Made by a program: the position numbers and the translations under genes
The notes under the pieces: model-generated
What the model was told of the DNA's origin: nothing
The model's input: the letters and a program-made list of their open reading frames with translations, nothing else
Database searches by the model: none
Assembly (NCBI GenBank): GCA_037957365.1
Contig: JARHVA010003263.1
Location: forward strand, 1,348,501-1,412,500
Source: Torreya grandis
Taxonomy: Eukaryota > Streptophyta > Pinopsida > Cupressales > Taxaceae
Reading direction: 5' to 3'
DNA length: 64,000 nucleotides
Shown here: one piece after another, positions 1-11,443 of the stretch
Layout: the number at the start of each line of letters is the position of its first letter
Position numbering within the stretch: position 1 is the first letter of the stretch

Positions 1-36
1 TTATATCTCATAAGCAATCTACCTCACTCTCAATAT

Positions 37-831
37 GAACATGTCTTCATAATCATAGCTACCAAATATTTCACTACATAGGTTGAGGCTATGCCCCTTA
101 TTAATGTCATCAGTACTAATATCTCCAAATTTATTCTTAATCAAATAATTTTCCACTTTTGTGTCCCTTATATTATCATTTTAGACAATGGTGTTAATTT
201 CAAAAATAAGGATGTCAAATAGCTCTGTGCTAAGTTTAAAATCAATAAAAAAAATTCCACACCTTATCATCCACAATTTAATGTCCAAGTTAAGGCCACT
301 AATAAAATTCTCTAATAGACAATTTTTAAAACTCACAATCATTGACACCTTCTTCTATATCATGCTCTTTGGGCCTATTGGAATAGCATACATACTGCCA
401 CTGGGGCAATGCCATTATTTCTAGTTTATGGTTCTGAGTCAGTCCTTCCATTAAAATTTTATTTTCCCTTTATTCATATATATCTTCATATCATCATACC
501 TAATGAATAATTACATGAATCTCACCTTCATGCTCTTGATCTCCTTGATGAACACCATCTACCTACTTTGAAACATAATCATCAATACAAGGCTTGTATT
601 ACCAAATAACATAACAAATGTGTTAAAGTTCACACATTTAATGTTGGTGATCTTCTCCTTAAATTAGACTACACTTATGACAAATAAGGTAAATATTCCC
701 AAAAATGGTGGGGCCCCTATTTATTCAAGGATATTCTTGGTCTAAGTACTTATCACCTTGAAACCAGTCAAGGTCATGTTTTCAAAGAGCCCACCAATGC
801 ATAATTTCTCAAGAAGTATTTCACCTAATAA
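37..831 (+). pseudogene. Ty3-type integrase relic (core to C-terminus)
   Basis: In frame 1 the translation reads as the catalytic core and C-terminal part of a Ty3-family integrase, the enzyme that inserts retrotransposon cDNA. It enters at a degraded ATKYFTT segment (normally ATDYFTKWVEA), so the first catalytic Asp is already changed to Lys. DNGVNFKN carries the second Asp. In the YHPQ-NGQAE block the glutamate codon is a Lys codon (292-294), which would abolish catalysis. A GPY-type module (WWGPYLFKDI) lies near 700-730 and the frame ends at a TAA near 829-831. There are several in-frame stops (for example near 94 and 222), so this is a dead fragment. Its start lies left of the window. I see no chromodomain, which favours a non-chromovirus lineage such as Tat or Athila, but this is not decisive. 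Confidence 0.8.
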
Positions 832-2449
832 ATCCTTTATTTTTATGTTTTATATATTCTATCTATTTAATTCTTTTGTAGGTTACTTACATGGGTCTCA
901 CCCTCTGCAATAGTTATCTTTTTTACAAACCTTGTCATTCCTTTTGGTTTTTTGGTTTCCCCTTTTCTCATGAATTGCATTATAAAACTATGGATAGAAC
1001 CTAGTATTCCTCATGATGTAATTTTATCCTCTTTATTTTCATACTTTTTACCCATTTTTTAGAACCATTTAGGTTTATCATTTGTGAGTTGTAGTGTAAT
1101 ACCATGGATAAGACCTAGCCTTCCTCATAAATACCACATTTTTCTTAACTCATTTATTTTTATAGTACTTTTTGGTCACCCCCGTGGGTTTCTCTTTTAT
1201 GAGTTGAAGTCTAAGACCATGGATATGACCTAGCATTCTTCATAAAATCACCATCTTGTCATTCCTATGCTAAGAATGTGGTTATAAATTTTTGACCTTT
1301 GTTCTCAACCTTAGCTTTTGCTTATTTTGATAGACAAAATTTTCACAACAATCTATGTTAGCATGTTTTCCTTCATTTCCCTCATTATTATGATAAGGAA
1401 TCACACTTTTCTATCATTGTATCCCTTTTTCACCCTTTATCACATTTTTTACGATTTGAAGTAATTTAAATTGTTTCATGTTTCATTCCTCTTGATTTCC
1501 TTTCCTTTAATTTCACATTGGATAGAATAAGGTCAAATTCAAGATAACACTTTTATTTAACTTCAATTTATGAGAGTCGTAGACACCATTCTCTCTAAGT
1601 TATCTCTCTTATCAACTAAGTCCCAAGTACTCAAATAAAATTCATCTTTAGCACTCATGTTTGGTTCTCTGAATCCATATAGAGGAGGAATAAAAAAATC
1701 CATCAAGAAAGTTAAAAACCAAATCATTTTAAATATAAGGCCATAATATACAAAATGCAACATACAAATCTCAAAAGTTAAAATCATACCAAAAGACATG
1801 ATTCTAAGTATATATCTTATCTCTAATTAAAGCTCAAACTTCATTGTTGGCCTCACACTAGAGCCAAGGTCCTTTGGGGTAAAGTAGGCCAATAGATTGG
1901 AATAGGAGAATTCAAAAAACTATGTGGTACTACCTACCTTCTCATGTAATTCCCCAATCTTCACAGTAGACAAATGATTCTATAAGGGGTCTTGAGGAAT
2001 GGGGAACATGTTGTGGGAAGCTATGCCCATTTTAATTTTCATGCATATAGCCTTCATGGGATTATCTACATACTTCATTTTTTGACTTAATATTTGTGTG
2101 GCTAAGAGAAGTTATTCAGAGTCCTTAAGGTCAAAAGTCTTCTTATTTTTACAAACCTAATTTTAGTGTCTTGAATTTAATAAAGAATTCCTCTATCTTG
2201 GTTTTTATTTTATCCTACCCTCCACCTATTTCATTTCCCCCTTTGATAAGTATGTGTGATTTTAAATTTGTTTTCCCTCTTCTTTCCTTCTTTCTTCTTC
2301 ACATCTTAAGAATATGCTAGCACTACTTTGTTTCAGTTTTATCTATCCTTAGAGAAAAATAATATGCTTGAGTAAATATAGATTACTTTATTTACACCAT
2401 GGCTCTACATTTATAGACATGTTTTGACTTATTTTACCATTTGTCATTT
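832..2449. other. gene-free stretch, possible 3' end of the relic element
   Basis: No open frame here resembles a known protein. The sequence directly follows the integrase relic, so it may be that element's 3' untranslated region and LTR, but no matching LTR partner is in the window. The only clear structure is the 114-bp tandem repeat listed separately. The small minus-strand open frame at 1563-1799 has no recognisable motif. Confidence 0.4.
955..1262. repeat. about 114-bp tandem repeat, three diverged copies
   Basis: A block built around ATGGATANNACCTAG, preceded by a TCATGAATTG-like or TTTTATGAGTTG-like run and followed by a YTTCCTCAT-type run, recurs with ATGGATA at 990, 1104 and 1219. 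Spacings are 114 and 115 bp. The copies are clearly related but diverged. The array lies just downstream of an integrase frame, a position where Tat and Ogre-type elements often carry tandem repeats. Confidence 0.7.
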
Positions 2450-5400
2450 TGTACTACCCCTTTTTTAGGACACTTGAATCTGTTTCTACTTTCATGTACT
2501 TTTTCCATTTTTTAGTAAGGTTGGCTTGTTACTTCTCACTCATAAATGTTATTTTCAATTTTATACACTATTGTCACTAAATATTGCACCCTATAAGATG
2601 GTGTTCAAGCCTCTTCCGGATTTAGGTAACATGGGAACACTTCCAAGTATGTGGGTGTACCTATAGTGGAAGTGAGCCTCTAGATTTAAGGGCTAACTCC
2701 CTGAATATGTCTTGAAATGCTTATCACTTAAACTAGTGCTTGCTTATGGGGAAAAGAGTTATACACTTACATTAAATTAACCTATTCTAAGGGGGTGATA
2801 CACAAATATGTTTTCCACATGACCATCATACTTAATTCACTAAAAATCAAGGCATACAAACTAGCTTATAAGTCCTATAAGGTTTTTAACATGAGTGTTT
2901 AATTATAGAGGTGAGATGTATAGAGAGACACAAGGAAAATGTACTAGAAGGAAGATTTCACACTCTAAGGAAAATAATACACTTTAAAATATCCTAACAC
3001 ACTTTATTATGCTCTATACAACCTATTAGAATAGTAACTCTTGTACAAACATGAAAGGATAAGGGAAAAAAGGATAGAGAATTATCACTTTGCATTACCA
3101 TACATCACTTACACACTTAGACAATTTTTAATGAAATCAAAAATAGACTTTCATTAATATTCAAATGTAAAATAAAATTTCAATCTAATAGGGTTTCACC
3201 ATACGTGGTGTGGTATTATATTACAAAGGCCAAAATGGTAGCTATTTATAGAACTTGAGAGAGAAGTGAGAAAATATAAGTCCAAGAGTCGTAAGAATAC
3301 TTGTCATGCTGAGAGGAGGAATTAAATACATAGTATAATAATTATGAGATAAACCATGTAAGTTATGATAGGAAAAATGGCCCTCTAAGTTATGAAACTC
3401 ATGAAATGTGGTGTAAGACTCCCCATTCTATACAAAAAAATTGCCTTCATCATTTAGCCCTTTTGGAACATCCCAAAACTAACTAGGGATAAATATAATG
3501 ATTTCACTAAGAGGGAAGGGTTGTATACATGATCCACCATGCATTTTATGCATCCCTAATCATCTATATTCTTTTGGAAGTGAGCCATCACTACCTATAG
3601 TCAAAGAAACTCCTCTTTCATTTACCCCTCATACTTGGCCTTAGAATTAGCTTCATTTTTCCATTAAAATACATAAAATGGAGTGGATGACACTTTTAAA
3701 GACCCTATATGGAATTATAATTCTTAGATAGACCTTAAAAGGCAATCCACTTGAAGTTCTCACCCTTCTCACTATCTTGCTCACTTTGCCAATTTTGACT
3801 GGCTAAGATGAAGTTACTTATATAAATAATTAGGATTTTTTATGAATCATGAAATAATCATATAGATTTATATTAAGTCTTGATATTTCTCCCAAATTTG
3901 ATTGATATTATTGAAAGTCCTTAGAACCCTAAAAACATGAAAAATATTCAAAGAAAGATAATTTTCCTCTTGTCCTTACAAGTAATGAACACCTCAAATT
4001 GATGGGAAAGGTATCTGGAGAGTCCCATAAAAGGTTTAATCATTTTTATGCCCATTCATTCTCATCTGGATAGCTCTCTATCTTTATTTTCCCAATTGGG
4101 TTCTTATTTAGGGTTTTGTAGGGTTTTAGGTCCTTTTCACTCTTAAGCTTTGTTCATAGAGATGTGAAATTGGAGTTTCAAAAAAATTCCACAAGATAAA
4201 TTTTTAGGACCCCTTTCAACTTACCTAAACTCCTTTTACCTCCTTTCACACTCTCTAAGAAGATGTGAGTCTTCAAAATTACCCTATCGAGTTTGGTTCC
4301 TCATTTTGCACAGGCCTAAGTTGTCTTTGAGCTAAAAGTGGATTTATTGGAGACTTATCTACATAGTATAATCTTAAAAACATCTTAAATATCCATATAT
4401 ACATGCTATAATCCATTGGAGTTCTCACCTAGAGTTGGAATTTAAATTTACCTCCCATTTGGGCTTTAGGCCTTAACCATGCCTAATAGGCATGTCTGTA
4501 TCTTTGAAGATATAGACCACCCTATTGAGATTATTACTTATGTGAAATGTTTCTCATGTTATCATATGAATTATATAAATTTTAAAATATCCATGAATGT
4601 TTCTAAAAATTATAATCCCACTCTCTTATCTCTATTCTCCAATCCTACAGGGTTTGTACTCTAGGGAAGTACCCTCTATATGAGACAAAATAGAGGGTAC
4701 TTAGCCTATTTATTTATAAAAAATAGATGTTATATTGGATTATAAAAGTGATGGAGATGATCTATACAAAATTTTTTCCCTTTATTAGATCAGTATATCT
4801 TCTATATCCTTCATGCCCCAAGACTGTCCCTTGGGAGAGTAGATTGTGTGTAGGGTTTTACCATATGGACTATTGATTGTGTTATTTGGGATTTTACCTA
4901 AATTATATTCATTGGTAAGAGTATATTGAGGTCATACTTATCATTATTAATGTTTTATAAATCCATTCCTTACTTTAACCTCCTACGTGTCTCTTCATAC
5001 TCCTTACTTAGTCAAGATTGAGTACAATTTTGTGATTGTGTTTTGCTTCAAGGCACCATACCTATAGGTGGTAACTACATGGTTTAAGATTTAAAACATT
5101 GAATAAACCTTATTTAATCCTTAAAGTATCATTTATTAATTATTTAGACCCATTAATTTCATGCTTGGGCTATTCCCACATCAAGAACCCTAATTTTTTT
5201 GTTCTCTACCTATCACAGTTAGCTATAATTAGCTGTGTAGGATCTTGTAGGTGTTGATTATCCTTGAATCCTATGTCATTTAATCTATGAGAACCATCTC
5301 AAGTCTTAAGAATAAATTATGAGATGATATTTGTCTCTCATACATTTATTCTCCATGTTTTTGCTTGAGTCATGGAGTGTATATACCTACATTCAGCTGT

Positions 5401-7556
5401 AGGTGGTTTTTTTGGACCAATGTGTACCTATAGGTGTACCATTAAGCCCAAAAACCTAGTTTTCCAACTCTATTTGATACTCCTTGGAACCAAATTCCAT
5501 TCCCAAATAAAAAATGTCACCCAACATGAAAATTTACTTCCATATTCCAACTTTTAAGGTTAAGGTCACTTTGACTTCAAATTTTATAGATGTTACTATC
5601 TAAACTCAATGTTCAAAAGTGCATCTTTGGGCCTTTTAACAACTACCTTCCACTGATCATACACCTTAACATTTTTGAAAAGATCCTTTCCTATGTGGGG
5701 GATAAAAGGTATGATGATTTATATGATTCAAATATCTTTATAAAATTATCATATGATCTCAAAAAAATGGCTAGGTGTTATTTTTTCCATGTTTTAAGGA
5801 TTTGGTCCCTGAATCTATAGACATTACCTTTGAGAGTAATTATCAACATTACCTACCAACCTAGAATTCCAAATGTGTATGATATGATCTCTAAAAAATA
5901 ATATGAATTCAATAAGGTTTTCACCAAATGTTTTGACTCTTCTATATTACTCCTTAGCTCTCTACGGTACCACATGTAGGTGTACTTTCCAATGTGTCAG
6001 TAGTGGTTATAAGTATGGATGGTAATATCATAAATCTGACCCTATAAGAAAATATATGCTCCTTAGAAGTGTTAAAGTAAAATAACATACTATCAAAGAT
6101 CTTGAGATAATATTTCACACTCCATTTCAATGTTTGAACCCTCATATAGGCACTTGTAGGTGTATCTCCATGGTATAAAACAAGCAATGGTGGTTAAGTG
6201 ATTAGTTTATGGTACATGAGCTGATAACCAGTCTTATACCTCCTCCCAATGATAAAATGTATCCTCTTCAAATTTTGAGGATTTATAAAAAGTTAAACAT
6301 AAATCCATTCTATCATGACCCTCTTTTGGAAATGCACATCAATGGCATATGACTATGTAAGTAGAGATGTTATCTACCATACTGTTTATTATGCCAATTG
6401 AAAAAGATTTTCTTGATTGATACTATTGTAAAGGTATATAAAAAATCTCATGAAATATTCACACAACTCCATGATAATTATTAAATCCTTCACATGCCAT
6501 GGCTATGATTGGAAATAAGAAGAGGATTGACTGTGTACTCTATATGACTATATGTCACTCATGATTACAACTCCATGGAAGTTTGCCTTGGAGAATTAGT
6601 TTGAAATTAAAGGGGACAAAGATAAAATTTGAAACATGAAAAACATCATATTAAAATAATTTTAAGTCCTTTCAAATAAATAAGCATTTTTCAAGTGATG
6701 AAACCCGACTAAGATCTTCATATGGTGACACCTTCCTACAACTTGAGTTGTTTGATATATGAAATCCTTTCCAAACATGAAACCAAGCATGGAAATTTTT
6801 TTATAGGTATTACTATTCTTCTAGTTTCAATCCCATAATTTGGATTGTATGGACCTATCTATATGAGAGGAAACCTACAGGGTATGGGGTTTAACAAGTA
6901 AAAAAACATAGTCATCTTATAAAGGATGATTCATAAAGCACAATCAAAAAATACTTGAAATATTTTTAGGAAAATTAATTTCACTAAGTTTAATATCATC
7001 CCTATAATCATTTGTATTTAAACTTCTTTTTATGACCGTACCAAGCATAAACTTGTTAACTAGTTCTGCATGTCTAAAAAGGTGATGAAGGAGTAGAATG
7101 GTTTTTGACCATTTTTATCACTTTAAAAGATTATAAAATGTTTATATGATTCTATTAATATTTAAGAGTCATCCCAAAAGTTTTACACACATGTCACACT
7201 CCCCTATAGGCCATACAAGTGCCAAAATCCTTTTTCAATTATTTTCTTGATTTTTAGTTAGGGAACCCACAAGTTTCAGATGGGACTAACATTAATAATA
7301 GTTAATATGTTATCTTGGACATTGGGAAGAAAAATATGACAATTTTACACCTTAAAAACCATGCCACTTTCATAGAAGGCCCCAAAATGACCCCTAAGTG
7401 ACTTAAGTTAACATAAGACTTAATTAAACCATGACCAAGGCATAAAATAAAATATAATGAAAAAAAAATCCCTATGACACTATATTGGACCCATATAAAA
7501 TATTTTGACTATAGGGGGGTTGACCCATTTTGAATTGTGGTCAAAATGGTCAACAT
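2450..7556 (-). repeat. Element A left (3') LTR, about 5 kb
   Basis: It matches the right LTR nearly collinearly from about 2560 to 7556, with many scattered substitutions. Easy landmarks are the run with TGTGGGTGTACCTATAGTGG (2649, partner 22378) and the terminal run GTGGTCAAAATGGTCAACA at 7556 (partner 25780). Between 2450 and 2560 the similarity becomes weak, so the outer end is a guess. It carries a segment of about 1.5 kb (near 4178-5688) that the right copy lacks. Open frames inside are short and without known motifs. Confidence 0.8.
4178..5688. other. 1.5-kb segment present in left LTR of A only
   Basis: Around TTGTTCATAGAGATGTGA the two LTRs of A agree. The left copy then runs 1.5 kb before it reaches TCCTTTCCTATGTGG, whereas in the right copy the equivalent TCCTCTCCTATGTGG follows within a few bases (near 23910). 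I see no terminal repeats or target duplication around the extra segment, so a deletion in the right LTR is more likely than an insertion in the left. No coding motif was seen in it. Confidence 0.65.
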
Positions 7557-9065
7557 TCTTAGCGATTTCCCATGGGTGGTATGTTTGTTATGCCATGACT
7601 AGTTGCCTAGTCCTACCATTGTGATATGGAGTCACATGTAAACTAGGTTTGACACACAAATTGCCTTTAAAAACACACCAAACATAAATAAAAGACACAC
7701 AAAATAAGATAAACTCAAAATAAATACATATGTGTTCACTATAACACTTATAGAACACACCACAACTAAAAAAGAACACACACACCTATTCTACTATTTA
7801 AAAACCTAACTCTTGAAGTGAAACATATAATCATACCTCAACCAAGACAAAAAATATTTCCTTTTACATCTTTGTCCCTCCATGAAGTCAACCTATCATG
7901 AGGAGTATGCTCATCACCAATCACTTGCATATGTGTGTGGTTAAGAAGCCTACCACCTTTGAATCTTCTTAAGTTTACAAGTGAAATGTTTGGGACCTTA
8001 ATAAATGATATTTATTATTATTTACAAACCTTTATTAGTGTTGAAAATATTTTTATATCCATCATATCCATTGGGTGTTCTCTAAAAAAGTGTAGATTGG
8101 AGTGTATGATAGTGTTCTCAACCTTGTCTTCTTATAGGACAAGAAGTGCTTGATGTTTGAAAACATCAAGCTCATATTCTTCATGATCCAAAACCTTTGG
8201 ATATGTCTCAAAATTAGGTGGATATCTTGATTATTCTTCAGGCACAATAACTTCTATCTTAACCTCATTATCCATGTCTACAACTTCTTGGACACTAGCA
8301 TTATCAAATTACTTCATGACAATAGGTTCTGGATCAGTAGAATGACCTTCATATTTATGTTTAATGGAATATTTTTCAACATTATAATTAGTCTCATTAG
8401 AAAACTTTACATTATATATATAACCTCTTGGAGAAAAGGGAGACTTACCCAAATTTTCAAACTCTTTGCATATGGCATTAAGATTTTGCCATAGTTCTTC
8501 CTCATTCACAACATGAGACATTCTCCATGCTTATTGAATAATCAACATAATTTTTTTTAGAGGAATTTAACCAAATCAGATGTAGACTTCCTGAGAGGGG
8601 AAGTAACATTTCCAAGCTGATCAAACTCATGACATATGACATACAACCTTTACCACAAGTCATTCTCATCCACCTCATGAGTGTCATTATCCAAAGCATC
8701 CTCATCAATGGCAAGGATAAAGACATCATTTTTTCCACTATGATGATCAATTAGATTCATCAACCTATGATCATCATAATCATGAATCATATAGTTACCT
8801 TCAGTAGCATGAGAATTTTATACACTTACCTCAGCTCTTTTAAATGGCTCTTCATGCATGATATAAGTCCTAAGGTCAATTTATTCAAATTATGCATAAG
8901 GATCATGCCCATATATATCTACACATACTCATAAAATAAAAAATTAGAAATTACTTCAAGTTTAGAAAATTTATCATCCACATTAGTCTCCTTTTCATTG
9001 ATCACATAATTCAAGTTATAACTTGTTTCAATGTAAGGCTTAATATGAAATCTCTCAAGAGGCTG
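7557..9065 (-). pseudogene. Element A region downstream of protease, no RT
   Basis: This minus-strand stretch lies between the protease and the 3' LTR, where RT, RNase H and integrase would be expected. I find none of their motifs. The first part still reads as degraded coding sequence, with an acidic, His-rich run containing YGHDPYAQF and DEDALDND-like segments (about 8900-8640). It resembles a spacer between protease and RT more than any enzyme. The rest (about 8280-7557) has only short broken frames. A weak purine-rich run (GGGAAATCGCTAAGAA on the minus strand, next to 7557) sits at the expected polypurine-tract position. Confidence 0.5.
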
Positions 9066-9795
9066 AGTTATAATAGTCACTTTAATCCCATATCTTGTCC
9101 TAAAGTATAAGAATGACAAATCAAATGAGAGATAGAAACCTATCTTGTCTATATAATCTCTTGAAATTTAAATTTCAAAGTAAGTTGGGAGGTCAACAAC
9201 AACTATGTCTTGAAGGATAGGAAAACTAGGACAATCATGCAAGAAGACCTTCAAATTTTTTATTAGTCATATTGTTTTAGAAGGTGTACCATCTAATTAG
9301 ATAAATCATTTTATATTAGGCTCCTTTTTTATGCCTAACTTATCAACTATAACTTTGGGCATGATTTATGTACATGATCCACTATCAATTATGCAATTAT
9401 GGACTAATTTGTTACCCACTATGAGAGTGAGATAGAATGGTGGAGATTTCTTAGCCATAGCAGATGGTTCAAAAATGGTATTAGGGAAATTTGGGAGGAA
9501 AAAATGACTTTTAATTTAGATTTAAGGTAAATAAATAGTAGGAATAATGGACAATTTCTTTTTTAATAACTCTTTTTGTCTAGGTAAATGAAGGACATCC
9601 CACAAAGAGATTGGTGCTTTGGATATTTTAAAAGAATCCACTATGTTTAGGGAATTTTTAATCACTTTTTATTGAGTCCTTATAAGCAAATAATTTATTA
9701 TAACTTGAGGAATAGAGGCATCTTTAATATACCTTACCACATTTTGACTTGAAGGAGGTGTAGGAGCTTTTGGAATTATCACACTTGTAACCATG
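9066..9795 (-). pseudogene. Element A retropepsin (aspartic protease) relic
   Basis: On the minus strand the frame reads PPFYLTLIVGNKLVHNC, then IIDSGS with the catalytic DSG triplet at 9386-9378, then IMPKVIVDKLGIK, LDGTPSKT and QDIVVVDLP, ending near SFLYFRTRYG. This order is typical of the protease region of Tat/Athila-type Ty3 elements, which cleaves the gag-pol precursor. Several in-frame stops interrupt it, for example just after DSGSCT, so it is not functional. Upstream of the protease core the minus frame runs back to the insertion point of element B at 9795. Its natural upstream neighbour is the linker that resumes at 20746. Confidence 0.8.
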
Positions 9796-9800
9796 ATTTG
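9796..9800 (+). repeat. Target site duplication of B, left copy (ATTTG)
   Basis: ATTTG immediately precedes the 5' LTR of B, and the same five bases follow the 3' LTR at 20741-20745. Five bases is the standard duplication for Ty3 and copia integrases. The match fixes the ends of B to the base. Confidence 0.9.
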
Positions 9801-9940
9801 TGTTGTCTCCCAAAAATAACAGTCATTTTTGGAACAACATTTGAATTATTTTGGTTATAAAAACCAAAATAATATCTTCCATTTTCAAAATATGTCTTAG
9901 ATATTCAGATTTCTCATTTTTCAGAGCTTCTCAGAAAATC

Positions 9941-9986
9941 TACAGACTCTGTAGGCTTGAATCTACGGACTCTGCAGGCTTGAATC
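9941..9986 (+). repeat. 23-bp tandem units in B 5' LTR (2 copies)
   Basis: Two consecutive 23-bp units of the form TACRGACTCTGYAGGCTTGAATC are followed by a partial third. The 3' LTR has three full copies, so copy number changed after insertion or was copied unequally. Confidence 0.85.
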
Positions 9987-10080
9987 TACAGACTCAATAG
10001 GAAAAGGAAAATATACAGACTCTTGCAAGCGGTTTTTAGTCAAAAGAATTGATTTTCAACATTTTTTCATTTTTTGGGAA

Positions 10081-10583
10081 AGGTTCAAAGTTCAGTCGCT
10101 TCAATAGGTTCAATGGGTTCAAAGGTTCAACAGTCGGTTCAACCAAAGGAACAGTTCAACGTCCAAGTTCAACCAAGTAGTATAATGTTTTATTTCACTC
10201 AGATGGTTCATTTCCTTTGTTTCAGCATCTTTTGGTTCAATCATTTGGCTTGTCAGTTGGTTCAAGGCTTTTTGGTTCAATGGTTCAATAGCAAGTTCAT
10301 AGCTTTTTGGTTCAAAGGCGCTTGGCACACTTCATTGAACCTTTGAACCAAATGGTTCAACGTCCAAGTTCAACGAGCTTCATGACTTCTGTAGGGATTT
10401 TCATCAGCAAAAAATCAGCAGTGGGTTCAATGTTTGGTTCATCTTCAAACAATTCAAAGGCGAGTTCAATCAAGCAGTTCAACGCTTTCATCGGCTTTGC
10501 TTCAAAGGCTTGGCACGCTTCATTGAACCTTTGAACCGGTTCAACAAAGGTTCATCGACTAGGTTCAAAGGGATGGTTCAATG
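10081..10583 (+). repeat. GTTCAA-rich cluster in B 5' LTR
   Basis: About 20 copies of GTTCAA (mostly GGTTCAA) on the plus strand occur in 500 bp, with a few inverted copies (TTGAACC). GGTTCAAAGGTTCAA at 10116-10130 has exact inverted partners TTGAACCTTTGAACC at 10335-10349 and 10523-10537. A block starting CTTGGCAC and containing that inverted partner is repeated 188 bp apart (10321 and 10509). The cluster lies upstream of the TATA box, where enhancer-like repeats would be expected, but its function is unknown. Confidence 0.85.
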
Positions 10584-10657
10584 CTAAGAGGACTTTTTCA
10601 AAGGACAAGTGTCATTGTAGAGGACACTTAGACTTGTTCAAAAAGACTTGGCAGAAT

Positions 10658-10766
10658 GAATTTCACCCAGACATTTTGCCCAGGGAATTTCACTCAGACT
10701 TTTTGCTCGAGGAATTTCACCCGGACATTTTGCCTAGGGAATTTCACCCAGACTTTTTGCCCGTGG
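10658..10766 (+). repeat. 27-bp tandem array in B 5' LTR (4 copies)
   Basis: Four head-to-tail units of 27-28 bp follow the pattern GAATTTCACYCRGAC then WTTTTGCYYNNGG, ending in a degenerate GAATTTTCCCCAGGG. The same array is present in the 3' LTR. Confidence 0.9.
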
Positions 10767-11434
10767 GAATTTTCCCCAGGGAAAATTTCCACAGGAATGT
10801 TCAAAGTGAATGGCCTAAGGAAAAGCCTAGGGAAAATTTGCGAAGGGCTGACAAATGAATCCAAAGGATCATTTAAGCCCAGGGGAAATTTTCGAAGGGC
10901 CAAAAGACTCTGAAGGATCATTTTTTTAGGGCCCGAAAGGGCAAAGTCCAATCTGGAAAAGCACCAAGTGGGAAAGATAAAAGGGAAAAGTGCCAAGTGA
11001 GAAAGATAAAAGAAGACCAAGGGATGACGCACCTAAACATGTCAAATTCAACACAGTCAAATAGCCATTGGAAACATAGTGACGGGCATGTAAACGTCAA
11101 TTTTAGAGATAGTAAAATAGTCGTTGATCCTTTAATCCATAGAACAGAATACATTCACAATTTTTAAGGCCAAGACCAGTAGAAATCAGGGAAGAAACAT
11201 AACAACAAATTAAATCTAGGACCCGATTCAATTAGCCGGATAAGGAGGAATGATGAAGATAAGATCAGATTGCCAGGTGGAACATTGGAAGTTACAAAAT
11301 TTCAATAAGTGTGACTTATTTCCTTACATTGATAAAATCAAATGGGTAAAGTGCCCCTAAGCTCTAGCTTATCTCCTTAATAGATTTCAATGCAAATTGA
11401 TGTATTGATTGTTCCCAAGTCCTTTTTGAAGAGG

Positions 11435-11443
11435 CTATATAAG
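11435..11443 (+). promoter_or_regulatory. Probable TATA box of B 5' LTR
   Basis: CTATATAAG sits about 740 bp before the LTR end, in a stretch conserved exactly in the other LTR (19999-20007). It fits the plant TATA consensus. Transcription would be expected to start some 25-35 bp downstream, defining the R region. This is inferred from sequence only. Confidence 0.7.

Noticed and set aside
1563..1799. 78-codon minus-strand frame
   Set aside because: It is a short hydrophobic frame in AT-rich DNA without homologous features or context.
10081..10583. GGTTCAA motifs as tRNA genes or SINE B boxes
   Set aside because: No A box, no cloverleaf and no complete GGTTCRANNCC with proper spacing was found.
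10658..10766. Regular 27-bp repeats as a CRISPR-like array
   Set aside because: The units are head-to-tail with no unique spacers, and the DNA is a plant retrotransposon LTR.
10074..11154. Several overlapping open frames in the 5' LTR of B
   Set aside because: They follow the GTTCAA cluster and 27-bp array on both strands and recur in the 3' LTR. They are low-complexity by-products with no known domain.
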